Positions 55,710 through 64,000 of a stretch of DNA of 64,000 nt are shown in pieces (positions within the stretch are counted from its first letter, which is position 1; each line of letters starts with the position of its first letter). Position numbers and translations under genes: made by a program. The notes beneath the pieces are model-generated. The model was not told the DNA's origin. It saw only the letters and a program-made list of their open reading frames with translations, and made no database searches. Source of the stretch: Portibacter marinus (GTDB lineage: Bacteria; Bacteroidota; Bacteroidia; Chitinophagales; Saprospiraceae); contig NZ_JAJNKB010000001.1 of the NCBI RefSeq assembly GCF_021533195.1, forward strand, positions 248,001 to 312,000. Reading direction: 5' to 3'.

Positions 55710-56858
55710 TTAGTGTTTTCTACCAAAAATCCTCTTCAACCCAAAAGCTTTATCCAGACGGTCATCGATTTCCGAAATGATGCCTACACGGTCAAAGTCC
55801 GGTTGACCAGCATCTACCCAGGCTGTATACCAGCAATCAGCAACAGCTTTAATGCTCGACCGCATTCTGTTTTCAACCATTCCATCTAATCGCCGATGAT
55901 AAGCTTCGGCGTATCCCTCACATTCCAGCCTGACCGTAGACCCTAATCTTTTTTCATAACAATACTGCTTATCCTCATCATACTCAGAGCGTAATTCCAA
56001 TTCTACCTCAAGCACCTTATTAAGATATCCATGAGAATCCTCAACAATACCCCAGAAAAAAGATTCCTTATCATCAATGTAGTCTGCTTGGCCCACAATA
56101 AAATCATATTGTTCTTCTGCAAATAGTTCAGGTAGGCGACTTTCCCAAAATGCATGAATTCCCTCCTGTCCAGACATTTGTCCATTATAATTCTCTGTGG
56201 TATGGAGAGGAACATGTGCATCCGCGATATAATGACCCATATCTGCAGCAATTCTTAAGATTCTATTGACATCCCTTGTTTGGAAAGCTTCTGTCAATCT
56301 ATACTGTTGAACACCTAGCTCGTAAGGCAGTATGCCGTAAGTTGAAAAAACATCTACAAACCTAAATTGTGAACAAGTAGTCGCCTTCAAGTCAAAATAC
56401 TTCATCAAGCTGTCGCACACATAGGTTTGCTCGTCCTCATAACGCTGAGACATCCAATTGTTCTTAATAAATTTCCTCGCATTTTGAAATTCCTTACTAT
56501 GCTCGCTATCACTAAAAGTGATGATGGTCGTGTCTCTGTCATTTACCAATAAAAACGCTCCAAACTTAGTCACTGCATCTACGTAATTTCTGGGCACACT
56601 TTCAAAAGGACGATCACCCCAGTGGTCTATATCGATATAATGTCTTACCGCCTCAAAAGGTGTTGCATACCTCCTTTTATCAGGATCAACTGCATGTTCT
56701 GAGAGATAGTCGATGTTACTTTTAAATAAATTGATCATGTCCCCGGGCAAACAATAAACCGCTGTTCTATTGATAAGGCGATGCCCATAGAACCCCCAGG
56801 TAGAAGTGAAACCTGAGAAAACAAATAAGATCAAAAGAAACTTAATAGAATTCCTCAT
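55710..56858 (-). CDS. S1/P1 nuclease / zinc phospholipase C-like exported protein
   Basis: 382 residues from ATG 56858 (signal MRNSIKFLLILFVFSGFTSTWG). The mature N-terminal FYGHRLINRTAVYCLPGDM begins right after cleavage, as in S1/P1 nucleases and phospholipase C where the N-terminal residue binds zinc. Further zinc ligand candidates are HYIDIDHWG, GHYIADAHVPLHTTENYNGQ and GIHAFWESR. It would hydrolyse phosphodiesters (nucleic acid or lipid) in the periplasm. Overlaps the DUF4340 gene by 17 bases. Confidence 0.85.
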   Translation of the reverse strand: MRNSIKFLLILFVFSGFTSTWGFYGHRLINRTAVYCLPGDMINLFKSNIDYLSEHAVDPDKRRYATPFEAVRHYIDIDHWGDRPFESVPRNYVDAVTKFGAFLLVNDRDTTIITFSDSEHSKEFQNARKFIKNNWMSQRYEDEQTYVCDSLMKYFDLKATTCSQFRFVDVFSTYGILPYELGVQQYRLTEAFQTRDVNRILRIAADMGHYIADAHVPLHTTENYNGQMSGQEGIHAFWESRLPELFAEEQYDFIVGQADYIDDKESFFWGIVEDSHGYLNKVLEVELELRSEYDEDKQYCYEKRLGSTVRLECEGYAEAYHRRLDGMVENRMRSSIKAVADCWYTAWVDAGQPDFDRVGIISEIDDRLDKAFGLKRIFGRKH

Positions 56859-57861
56859 AGCGCCATAGTATTTTTCTGAAAAGCAGGTCCTGAACAATCA
56901 TGAATTCACCCCAACTGCAATCTGCAAAATAGCGCTCAATTCGACGATCCTGGTCTACACCTCGCGTATTGATATCGGGATTATAAACATCGATTTGAGG
57001 AAATAATCTTACACTTTTAGTCTGATCCTGAATGTCAGTTACAGACACTACAGCGATGGGTACCAAAGATTGAATAGAGTCTTTGAGTGGATGATTATTT
57101 TCATATGCTTCAGCATCAACATCCTGAAAGGCTCTTACAAAAGCCTGGATTGCTCCCGCTTTAGCTTCTCCTGAGATCGAATAGCCATCCTTATTGTAAG
57201 GCTTTACTTCAAACTTATCATTGCTTTCACGAACAACCATGAAAGACTGCTTCTCTTCTTTTGGATAGCGAACAGATATTTGTTTGATCTCTTCCCTATC
57301 ATAGGAAAAAACTGTTCTATCTCTAATATGATCCACATTATCCACCAAAAATCGTCCTCTTAAGCTTCCTTCGAAATTGGGTAATTCTAAAACATAAGGC
57401 TGCGTGTAGCCATCCATTAAAAATACTGTGCCCAATTCTCCTCCCGTTGTACCTCCCACCTGATACCCTTTAAGCAATACCCCTTTTTCATTGTACACTT
57501 CAACCTTAATGCCCAACCTGCCTATGGCCTTCATCATATTGTCATAAGCAGCTTTGGGTGGTATATATTTTAATTGCAGACCTGTCAATACATCTAACAA
57601 GTTTCCCATCACATTAGAATGAACTTCATGCTTGCCATTGGCCACCCAGATATCGCCCTTTTTCTCTAAAATCATTTTCCTGCCATTGCGCTGTGCCAAT
57701 AATATCTTGGAAATGTCCTCTCTTTCTTTAATCGCAAATTGTCGATCTCTGATATCAATAGAGGACGATGACGTATTATTGTTTTTTACCAGAAAATAGC
57801 CCAGTATCGCTAAAATAGCAAGAATACAAGCCAGGATAAAGGTCGTCCTACTATTCTTCAT
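56842..57861 (-). CDS. DUF4340 protein, N-terminal membrane anchor
   Basis: 339 residues: one membrane helix at about 8-25 (FILACILAILAILGYFLV), then beta-rich periplasmic DUF4340 repeats (ILLAQRNGRKMILEKKGDIW, YQVGGTTGGELGTVFLM, FLVDNVDHIRDRTVFSYDRE, IKQISVRYPKEE). DUF4340 proteins accompany GldG-type ABC components. It overlaps gldG by 11 bases and follows it in the same transcript, so it is likely part of the same complex. Function unknown. Confidence 0.88.
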   Translation of the reverse strand: MKNSRTTFILACILAILAILGYFLVKNNNTSSSSIDIRDRQFAIKEREDISKILLAQRNGRKMILEKKGDIWVANGKHEVHSNVMGNLLDVLTGLQLKYIPPKAAYDNMMKAIGRLGIKVEVYNEKGVLLKGYQVGGTTGGELGTVFLMDGYTQPYVLELPNFEGSLRGRFLVDNVDHIRDRTVFSYDREEIKQISVRYPKEEKQSFMVVRESNDKFEVKPYNKDGYSISGEAKAGAIQAFVRAFQDVDAEAYENNHPLKDSIQSLVPIAVVSVTDIQDQTKSVRLFPQIDVYNPDINTRGVDQDRRIERYFADCSWGEFMIVQDLLFRKILWRYEEFY

Positions 57862-59557
57862 ATTTTCGACTGTACTTTCTTCTACGATAAAAATAATAGC
57901 TCATACCCATGAGAACCAGAAATAAAATGGGCAACCCTAGATTGAGAAACTGCCAAAAACCCCTCTCATTTTGGATCTTCACTCGATTCAATAAACGCAA
58001 CTTGACATCTTTTCCTCTTGCTTCTATCAAACCTTTTTCATCTAATAAATACTCAATAGAATTGAATACAAATTGTTGATTTCCTTTGAATTGTATCTGC
58101 TCCCAACGATTGTATCCAAGTGCAGAGGTCCTGTTACTTCTGGGATCGTACAGGTTTTTAGCAAAGTCAGAATCAGAAATAACAATCATTTTTGTGGGTG
58201 AAGATTCCGCTTGAAATTCCGCTCCTATCTGTTCAAGCATATCATCCATTCGCTGAGAAACCCTGTTTTGAAAAAAGGATTCAAACTGCCCTTCCAATAA
58301 AACAGCGATTGGTTGCGGACCTTTATCAAACTTGCTTTCATCCATTTCATATCGTAGGAAGTCAAAGTTCATACGCATCGGTGCTACCTGAAATCTTGAG
58401 AAATTGGAGCTGCTTAATAAAATTTCCTTATCGATATTGGCTCTGGTCTGTATGGTATCGATGGTACTTGGAAAGAAGAAATTGACCCGATCGATGCTTT
58501 TAACGATTGGGTGCTGTGATTTCGATGCCACAAGTGGATGATAAACATAGGGAATGAGTTCTTGTTGAGGTTTTCCACCTTGTGTGCCAATGACTTGTGG
58601 AATCCTGGTACTCTCTATATCGAGGACCAGATTTGGCTGAATTCTGATTCCGTATTTGAACAGCATATCCTCAAGGTCCAGTGGATAGATATTGGGTAGA
58701 TAATTTCCATATTTGCTGATCGAATCAAGAGATACATCCAGGTAATCTATCATCCACAAGACTTTACCACCGTTCATAATGTATTGGTCTATTTTGAATT
58801 GATCCTGAAGTGAAAATTCTTCAGTAGGTCCGGCAATGATCAATAAATCCAAAGACTTTCCAAGGACAGGGATACTGTCGAGATTTATCCTGCCCACATC
58901 ATAATTAGCTCGCAAAAGACCTTCAAGAGCAACAGTTTGTTGAGCTGCCAGCTCTCCCTGACCTTCGGTCAATAGAATATTGGGCTTGTCAGGATTGGCT
59001 AATTTTTGAATGGCATCCGCAAACTTGAATTCAAGCAAACTGACCGAGTTGTTCAAAGCCATTTCCGCATTGATGCCCTGCCCCTGTGGTTCAAGCAGAT
59101 TTACAGCAATGGATCGTTCACCCATATTTAATAAAGCATATGGATAAATTAATTTTTCGGTGGTCTCATTATCATTAGCCACCCTCAGATTCGTAGGGAG
59201 TAATCCAATCTCAGCCAACTCTTCTTTTCGGGCATTGACCTCTTCAGTGCTGCCTTTGGTTGGGTCTTCAAAGTCAAACTCAATCAATGGATTAATGCTT
59301 CTGAAGTCTTTTATAGTTTCAAGTGTGGATTGACGAAGTCTTTTGAATCCGGATTCAAGATTTCCATCCAAAAGGATTCTGACATAAACCACTTCATCTA
59401 CTTCTTCCAGAAATTCCTGTGTGGCATCCGTTAAGGTATATCTCTTTTCTTCGGTAAAGTCCCAAATTTCATACACATAATTGCCTACAACATTTAGTGC
59501 GATGATGACGCACAAAAACAGTCCAAAATTCATAAAATCTCTCTTCATCATCACCAA
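57851..59557 (-). CDS. gldG: Gliding-motility ABC transporter substrate-binding component GldG
   Basis: 568 residues: N-terminal helix (FGLFLCVIIALNVVGNYVYE), periplasmic ABC-type uncharacterised transport domain (EEKRYTLTDATQEFLEEVDE, VVYVRILLDGNLESGFKRL, ILLTEGQGE, VLWMIDYLDVSLDSISKYGN), and a C-terminal helix (FLNLGLPILFLVLMGMSYYF) followed by a basic tail. The family works with GldF and GldA; in Flavobacterium the trio is needed for gliding, though in many species it is present without visible motility. It overlaps gldF by seven bases. Confidence 0.93.
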   Translation of the reverse strand: MVMMKRDFMNFGLFLCVIIALNVVGNYVYEIWDFTEEKRYTLTDATQEFLEEVDEVVYVRILLDGNLESGFKRLRQSTLETIKDFRSINPLIEFDFEDPTKGSTEEVNARKEELAEIGLLPTNLRVANDNETTEKLIYPYALLNMGERSIAVNLLEPQGQGINAEMALNNSVSLLEFKFADAIQKLANPDKPNILLTEGQGELAAQQTVALEGLLRANYDVGRINLDSIPVLGKSLDLLIIAGPTEEFSLQDQFKIDQYIMNGGKVLWMIDYLDVSLDSISKYGNYLPNIYPLDLEDMLFKYGIRIQPNLVLDIESTRIPQVIGTQGGKPQQELIPYVYHPLVASKSQHPIVKSIDRVNFFFPSTIDTIQTRANIDKEILLSSSNFSRFQVAPMRMNFDFLRYEMDESKFDKGPQPIAVLLEGQFESFFQNRVSQRMDDMLEQIGAEFQAESSPTKMIVISDSDFAKNLYDPRSNRTSALGYNRWEQIQFKGNQQFVFNSIEYLLDEKGLIEARGKDVKLRLLNRVKIQNERGFWQFLNLGLPILFLVLMGMSYYFYRRRKYSRKYEE

Positions 59558-60282
59558 TTCTTTTTATCAATGGACAGCTTAGTGGCTAAAATAAATATCA
59601 CTATCACTGAAAAAAAGTAAAGAATATCTCTGGTATCCAGAACACCCCGACTAATGGAATTATAGTGATATTCGATGCCTAACTTCTGAACCAAGTCATC
59701 AAATCTTCCGAAAAAAATAGGAAGAGAGCTCAAGTATTGAAAACCCCAATGAAAAAGGAAACAAAGAAAAGCCCCTATAACGAAAGATACGATTTGATTG
59801 CGGCTGATCGATGATGAAAAGATACCAATGGATGTAAAAACCGCTGACAATAGTAGCAAGCCAATGTACGAGCCTAACACTGCTCCAGAATCAATATTCC
59901 CCACCGGCGATCCCAATTGATGTACAGAATAAAAATACAGCAGCGTAGGAATCAAAGCAAAAATCACCAATAACAGCACTGAAAAGTACTTACCTAAAAT
60001 CAATTTTAAGCTAGATATCGGCTTGGTCAGCAAAAGCTCAAGAGTTCCATTTTGGTGTTCTTCCGCAAAGCTCCTCATGGAAATGGCTGGAATTAAAAAA
60101 ATAAATACCATGGGAGCGATCGTGAACAATTGGTCTAAAGTGGCATAATTATAATTTAATACACTGGTCTCTTGAAATACCCACATGAAAAGTCCTAAAA
60201 AAAGGAGGAATACACCAATGATGATATAGGCAATCAAAGAACTAAAATAGGCACTTAATTCTCGGGATATTATCGTTAACAT
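59551..60282 (-). CDS. gldF: Gliding-motility ABC transporter permease GldF
   Basis: 243 residues with six membrane helices of the ABC-2 permease type (LIAYIIIGVFLLFLGLFMWV, FTIAPMVFIFLIPAISMRSF, YFSVLLLVIFALIPTLLYFY, IGLLLLSAVFTSIGIFSSS). The segment SFAEEHQNGTLELLLTKPIS is the family hallmark after helix 2. Shares a single base with the stop of gldA (end to start at 60282), so ATPase, permease and GldG are made together. Confidence 0.93.
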   Translation of the reverse strand: MLTIISRELSAYFSSLIAYIIIGVFLLFLGLFMWVFQETSVLNYNYATLDQLFTIAPMVFIFLIPAISMRSFAEEHQNGTLELLLTKPISSLKLILGKYFSVLLLVIFALIPTLLYFYSVHQLGSPVGNIDSGAVLGSYIGLLLLSAVFTSIGIFSSSISRNQIVSFVIGAFLCFLFHWGFQYLSSLPIFFGRFDDLVQKLGIEYHYNSISRGVLDTRDILYFFSVIVIFILATKLSIDKKNW

Positions 60283-61190
60283 TAGTTTGCCGTTAATTTT
60301 GTAAACACTTCTTCCATGGTATAGTCATCCATTCTCATACCTAATAAAATTAATCCTTCTTCTACCGCAAACTTGAATAATGATTCCCTGACTTTAACAT
60401 CCTTTTCACAGATCAAAGTATATCTTGAACCTTGACTTGACTTTATCCTTTTTACTCCATTGATATTTAACAACTTACGTTCCTCTATAGCTTTGTCTAA
60501 TTCAAGGTAGATGACCTTTTCTTGTTGCTGAAATTGTGTGAGGACATCGATGGAATCATTGGCTACGATTTGACCTTTATTGATAATGATGACACGATCA
60601 CAAAGGGCCTGTACTTCTTGCATAATGTGAGAAGAGAAAAGGACTGTTTTTTCCTGACCCAAATTTCTGATGAGCGATCGGATTTCTAACAACTGATTAG
60701 GATCCAGACCGGTCGTGGGTTCATCGAGGATAAGCACTTCAGGATCATGTATCAAGGCCTGGGCCAATCCCACTCTCTGACGGTAACCTTTAGATAAAGC
60801 TCCAATTTTCTTGTGTGATTCTCGGCTAAGGCCTGTAAGATGAATCAGCTCCTCTACTCTGTTTTTTCTGTCTCCGATTTTATGAAGGCCAGCAATAAAC
60901 ATTAGGTATTCCCTGACAAACATGTCCTTGTAGAGTGGATTGTGTTCTGGCAGGTAGCCTATTTTTTCACGAACTTGTGCGGCATCCTCAGAGACATCCA
61001 AATTACAGACTCTGGCCTCTCCACTGGTAGCAGGTATATAGGACGTAAGAATTTTCATGGTTGTGGTTTTACCCGCGCCGTTCGGTCCTAGAAATCCTAC
61101 GATTTCACCTTTATTCACAGAGAAGCTAATGTTTTTTATAGCCTTCTGATCGCCATATACTTTAGTCACATTCCTAATTTCGATGGACAT
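60282..61190 (-). CDS. gldA: ABC transporter ATP-binding protein GldA
   Basis: 302 residues: Walker A GPNGAGKTT (about 35-43), Q-loop IGYLPEHNPLY, signature LSKGYRQRVGLAQALIHDP, Walker B VLILDEPTTGLDP and switch His in LFSSHIM. The C-terminal 80 residues (KVIYLELDKAIEERKLLNI and MRMDDYTMEEVFTKLTAN) are the usual regulatory tail of GldA-like ABC-2 ATPases. The start overlaps the truB stop by 17 bases. Direct linkage of gldA with gldF and gldG supports the name. Confidence 0.93.
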   Translation of the reverse strand: MSIEIRNVTKVYGDQKAIKNISFSVNKGEIVGFLGPNGAGKTTTMKILTSYIPATSGEARVCNLDVSEDAAQVREKIGYLPEHNPLYKDMFVREYLMFIAGLHKIGDRKNRVEELIHLTGLSRESHKKIGALSKGYRQRVGLAQALIHDPEVLILDEPTTGLDPNQLLEIRSLIRNLGQEKTVLFSSHIMQEVQALCDRVIIINKGQIVANDSIDVLTQFQQQEKVIYLELDKAIEERKLLNINGVKRIKSSQGSRYTLICEKDVKVRESLFKFAVEEGLILLGMRMDDYTMEEVFTKLTAN

Positions 61191-61896
61191 CCTTGATTTC
61201 TTTGATTAAATGATCCAGGTTCCAGGCAAATTTAACGTTGTAGCCTGCCGTTTTAGTCCGTCTCAAAGCAGTTAGATAAGCACCATTTTCGAGTTTTAGT
61301 CCAAAATCATGGGCTAAAGTACGAATATAAGTCCCTTTAGAGCATTTTACCTCAAAATCAACAAAAGGCATTCTAACATCATTTATAACAAAGTCATGTA
61401 TTATTACTGGTCTGGATTTCATCTTGACTTCCTCACCACTTCTGACCCGCCTATGACTGGGCACACCATCAATTTTAATTGCTGAATAAACAGGAGGATA
61501 TTGCTCAATCTCTCCAATGAATTGCTCAGCTGTTTGCTGAATCATTTCCTGATTGATATGGTGGGTCTCGAAATGCTCCTCCTCATCCATTTCTCCATCA
61601 TAGGATAAGGTAGTAGCACCCAGTTTTAAGGTTCCGGTATAGGTTTTATCCAAGTCCGTTAACTCATTGATTTTCTTTGTATAACGACCTGTACAAATCA
61701 AAAGTAACCCGGTTGCTAATGGATCCAAAGTTCCTGCGTGACCCACTTTAATTTTCTTTACGCCCAGAGCATGCTTTAAGGTATACCTTATTTTATTGAC
61801 CACATCGAAAGAGGTCCATGTCAATGGTTTGTCCACCAAAAGAAGACTACCTTCCAGAAAATCTGTTTCTGCAATATTTTCTGCGTGGGAGATCAT
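61174..61896 (-). CDS. truB: tRNA pseudouridine-55 synthase
   Basis: 240 residues. Catalytic Asp58 in GHAGTLDPLATGLLL; other TruB segments are LLLVDKPLTWTSFDVVNKIR, YTGTLKLGATTLSYD, QYPPVYSAIKIDGVPSHRRV and CSKGTYIRTLAHDFG. It forms pseudouridine 55 in the T loop of tRNAs. The ATG at 61896 overlaps the uppP stop as ATGA, a stronger choice than the in-frame ATG at 61938. Confidence 0.96.
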   Translation of the reverse strand: MISHAENIAETDFLEGSLLLVDKPLTWTSFDVVNKIRYTLKHALGVKKIKVGHAGTLDPLATGLLLICTGRYTKKINELTDLDKTYTGTLKLGATTLSYDGEMDEEEHFETHHINQEMIQQTAEQFIGEIEQYPPVYSAIKIDGVPSHRRVRSGEEVKMKSRPVIIHDFVINDVRMPFVDFEVKCSKGTYIRTLAHDFGLKLENGAYLTALRRTKTAGYNVKFAWNLDHLIKEIKDVHRN

Positions 61897-62684
61897 AATA
61901 AATATATCAAAAGACTGATGATGGCAACTGCAAAGCAATAATATGAAAAATACTTTAACTGACTTTTTCGGACAATTTTAATCATCAGGGTGCAGGCAAA
62001 TAAACCTGTAACAAAAGCGGATAGAAATCCAATACCTAGTTCAGCCATGTTGGCAGCATTAGCTGAAAAGCTACCATCCAATAGATCTTTAGCTATTTTT
62101 CCAAATATTAGTGGAAGTACCATTAGAAAAGAAAATCTGGCAGCAGTTTCTCGATCCAGTCCCAGCAGTACGGATGTAGAAATGGTTGCTCCAGACCTGG
62201 AAATACCAGGTAGAATGGCAATGGCCTGGGCAATACCTACTACAAGAGCATTGGTAAAATTCAGAGATCTATCAGTTTGTTTTGCACGATCTGCAACAAA
62301 TAGTAAAAGACCCGTGATCATCAGCATTAACGCTACTAATATGATGTTCTTGTTAAAAAGCGATTCAAGTTGGTCTTCAAAAAACAAACCCACCACTACT
62401 GCTGGTACCATCGATAAAATCACAAAACAAGTGAATTGGGTTTCTTTATTCCATTTAAATTTAAGCAAACCTTTAATCAATTCCCAAACCGTTTGACGAA
62501 ACACCACAATGGTTGACAAAGCAGTTGCAAAATGAAGTACAACAGTCATCAGTAATGACTCCTCCCCCACCGCATCATCATTCAGAAAGTATTTAAAGAG
62601 TTCGAGATGTCCACTACTACTCACTGGAAGAAACTCGGTCAGACCCTGCACAATACCAAGTATGGCAGCCTTGATCAATTCCAT
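61893..62684 (-). CDS. uppP: Undecaprenyl-diphosphate phosphatase
   Basis: 263 residues with about eight membrane helices. Active-site motifs are intact: GIVQGLTEFLPVSSSGHLEL near the N-terminus and ILPGISRSGATIS near residue 160. UppP (BacA) dephosphorylates undecaprenyl diphosphate so the carrier can be reused for cell wall synthesis. Placed between the DUF3098 gene (six bases upstream) and truB (4-base overlap), an order common in Bacteroidota. Confidence 0.97.
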   Translation of the reverse strand: MELIKAAILGIVQGLTEFLPVSSSGHLELFKYFLNDDAVGEESLLMTVVLHFATALSTIVVFRQTVWELIKGLLKFKWNKETQFTCFVILSMVPAVVVGLFFEDQLESLFNKNIILVALMLMITGLLLFVADRAKQTDRSLNFTNALVVGIAQAIAILPGISRSGATISTSVLLGLDRETAARFSFLMVLPLIFGKIAKDLLDGSFSANAANMAELGIGFLSAFVTGLFACTLMIKIVRKSQLKYFSYYCFAVAIISLLIYLL

Positions 62685-62690
62685 TAAAAG

Positions 62691-63011
62691 CTATTTGAAG
62701 ATGGCAAAAATCTCAACGACTAAACCAGCCAAGATAAAAATGGGTGCAATAAGCGTCCTCCTGGTGCTATAGATAATGCTGTCATCCCAGACATCAGGAG
62801 AGGGCATTTGACCTCCGGACATCAAAAGCATGCCTATAAATATCAATCCAGCGCCGACTAGCATGTATATATAATTATCCTTTCCAAAACTTAATGCATT
62901 TGCCGATGGCGTCTGTGCTCCCTTACCCAGCGTAGATTTTGTCGGTTTAAGTGTATTAGAAGACTTCGCCGGTTTTGACGTAGTCACCACTACTTTCTTC
63001 TTCTTAGCCAT
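62691..63011 (-). CDS. DUF3098 small membrane protein
   Basis: 106 residues: a basic, Lys/Thr/Ser-rich N-terminal tail of about 45 residues (MAKKKKVVVTTSKPAKSSN), then two membrane helices (about 50-67, YIYMLVGAGLIFIGMLLM, and 88-105, TLIAPIFILAGLVVEIFAIF) joined by the loop MSGGQMPSPDVWDDSIIYS, which is diagnostic of DUF3098. The family regularly sits between ftsX and uppP in Bacteroidota; function unknown. ftsX ends 38 bases upstream. Confidence 0.92.
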   Translation of the reverse strand: MAKKKKVVVTTSKPAKSSNTLKPTKSTLGKGAQTPSANALSFGKDNYIYMLVGAGLIFIGMLLMSGGQMPSPDVWDDSIIYSTRRTLIAPIFILAGLVVEIFAIFK

Positions 63012-63049
63012 TTATATTAAGTTTTCGCAAATGTATAAATAATTTTACT

Positions 63050-63892
63050 TCATGAGTACAAATCCTCTTCTCTCATCGCCAAAAATCTGTTTAAAATTGC
63101 ATTGGTACTTAATAAATTGACTAAAAAACCTACCAACAACATGATTATTGCTACCAGCACAATATTCCAGACACTCACTATTTGCTGTATCGTTTGATTA
63201 GAATACATCAGATAAATGATGGCAATGATGAAAAGTAACACCGCTATTCCTCCAGATAAAAGACCAGAGTAAAATGCCCTTTGTAAAAATGGTCGTTTAA
63301 TAAAATTCCAATCTGAACCCAAAAGCTTGAGAGTATAGAACGAAGTTTTGGATTCCGCCAGGCTAAGTTTGATGGCATTAAAAATCAAAGTGAAAGCCAG
63401 AATAGAAAAGAAAACTCCAATTACCAATGCCAATCTAGAAAATTTTCTGACATTGGTTTGAATTTGATCTACATAGGAGGTTTGAGCATAGGCCTCCTTC
63501 ACTTCAGGCATGCGCTTGATTAGCTCAAGATTCAATTGGTCCTTAGAAATATTTAGCTGGTAGGTGTCGTAGAACGGGTTTTCTCCTTCGATATCAAGAA
63601 AAGCAGCTCCTAATTCTCGTTCCATGAGCCTTTTCGCATCCTCTCTGGAGGTATAACGGATTGTTGATTGTACGGCACCGGGGATTGCAGCAAGTTGAGG
63701 CGTTAAATCATTTTTAACATTTGGTTTCACTTCGATTAACACACTTGTTTCGTTCCTAAGCGTTTTCACAAGTGAATTGCTCTTAAAAGCAATCATAAAA
63801 TACACCCCTATAAAAAACAGCATCAAACTTGTGCATATAATTATGGGTATGGACCTGGAAGAAAATAAATACTTTATAACTTTGACCATCAA
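63050..63892 (-). CDS. ftsX: Cell division protein FtsX (ABC-type permease)
   Basis: 280 residues with an N-terminal helix (IPIIICTSLMLFFIGVYFMI), a periplasmic loop (about 45-155, ETSVLIEVKPN, YTSREDAKRLMERELG, ENPFYDTYQLNI) and three helices in the C-terminal half with ESKTSFYTLKLLGSDWNFIKR, the coupling segment. FtsX with the ATPase FtsE regulates cell wall hydrolases in division; ftsE is not in the window. The alternative start is the second Met. Divergent from the + strand gene at the edge. Confidence 0.94.
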   Translation of the reverse strand: MMVKVIKYLFSSRSIPIIICTSLMLFFIGVYFMIAFKSNSLVKTLRNETSVLIEVKPNVKNDLTPQLAAIPGAVQSTIRYTSREDAKRLMERELGAAFLDIEGENPFYDTYQLNISKDQLNLELIKRMPEVKEAYAQTSYVDQIQTNVRKFSRLALVIGVFFSILAFTLIFNAIKLSLAESKTSFYTLKLLGSDWNFIKRPFLQRAFYSGLLSGGIAVLLFIIAIIYLMYSNQTIQQIVSVWNIVLVAIIMLLVGFLVNLLSTNAILNRFLAMREEDLYS

Positions 63893-63911
63893 TCATGACT
63901 CAATTATCTTG
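63881..63911 (+). promoter_or_regulatory. Candidate promoter for the gene at the right edge
   Basis: TTTG at 63881-63884 and TATCTTG at 63905-63911 are spaced by 20 bases, close to the Bacteroidota -33/-7 pattern (the last positions of the -7 differ). The + strand ATG follows at 63928. Confidence 0.4.
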
Positions 63912-63927
63912 CGAAGATATTAGCAAA

Positions 63928-64000
63928 ATGCGATATATGAACATTAATGCACTTCTAATTTTACTGATCGTCGTCTTTAACGCCATTGCTCTAAAGGCAC
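63928..64000 (+). CDS. Start of an exported protein, truncated by the window edge
   Basis: The frame from ATG 63928 (or ATG 63937) reads MRYMNINALLILLIVVFNAI and continues to the edge, a hydrophobic signal-peptide-like N-terminus. It is divergent from ftsX with 35 bases between starts. Nothing further can be said about the product. Confidence 0.55.
   Translation, partial: MRYMNINALLILLIVVFNAIALKA

Noticed and set aside
61990-62496. 168-codon + strand ORF
   Set aside because: Antisense to uppP, whose active-site motifs are intact.

Overview
The window is one contiguous stretch of an AT-rich Bacteroidota chromosome. The evidence is several outer-membrane TonB-dependent receptors with carboxypeptidase-like N-domains, C-terminal type IX secretion (T9SS) sorting domains on four proteins, gld gliding genes, a hybrid two-component regulator with a periplasmic propeller, TAnnTTTG-type -7 promoter elements and few visible Shine-Dalgarno sequences. 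The carbohydrate genes would fit a marine or plant-debris degrader, but the genus cannot be read from the sequence.

Layout. 1-6.5 kb: the end of an FG-GAP protein, an STN-type TonB receptor, a DUF4249 lipoprotein and an MG2-like exported protein, probably one operon. 6.5-9.3 kb: DUF2911 protein, double-thioredoxin lipoprotein, Tat-exported sugar isomerase-like protein. 9.4-10.2 kb: tRNA-Gly(GCC), tRNA-Leu(TAA), then three tandem 177-bp repeats that begin inside the tRNA-Leu gene. 10.6-13.8 kb: a four-gene kinase/receiver phosphorelay without an output domain. 13.9-39.6 kb: a polyuronate utilisation locus. 39.6-49.7 kb: housekeeping and envelope genes (Nudix, M42 peptidase, UbiA-like, trmD, FKBP, M20 dipeptidase, coiled-coil protein, miaE, TPR/PD40/SPOR protein). 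49.9-64 kb: subtilase with T9SS signal, SLC13 transporter, DUF368 protein, S1/P1-like nuclease, DUF4340, gldG-gldF-gldA, truB, uppP, DUF3098, ftsX and the first codons of a + strand gene.

How the polyuronate locus works (inferred from families). A hybrid two-component system senses an oligosaccharide in the periplasm. A TonB receptor without any SusD partner imports oligomers released by a T9SS-secreted polysaccharide lyase of the heparinase I/glucuronan lyase fold. Two PL38-like lipoprotein lyases, a GH2-DUF4861 enzyme and a GH88 unsaturated glucuronyl hydrolase finish depolymerisation. A tripartite TRAP transporter would take monomeric uronate into the cytoplasm, where KduI, an SDR of the UxuB/YjmF type and UxuA lead toward 2-keto-3-deoxygluconate. 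No sulfatase, SusD, kdgK, kdgA, uxaC or clear kduD is in the window. The likely substrate is a beta-1,4-glucuronan-like or otherwise glucuronate-rich, unsulfated polymer; this is inference.

Most unusual DNA: the 177-bp tRNA-derived tandem repeat (9664-10198), the telomere-like 9-nt periodic CTAAC array between dctM and kduI (14785-15075), and an intrinsic terminator placed inside the utilisation locus (29930-29966).
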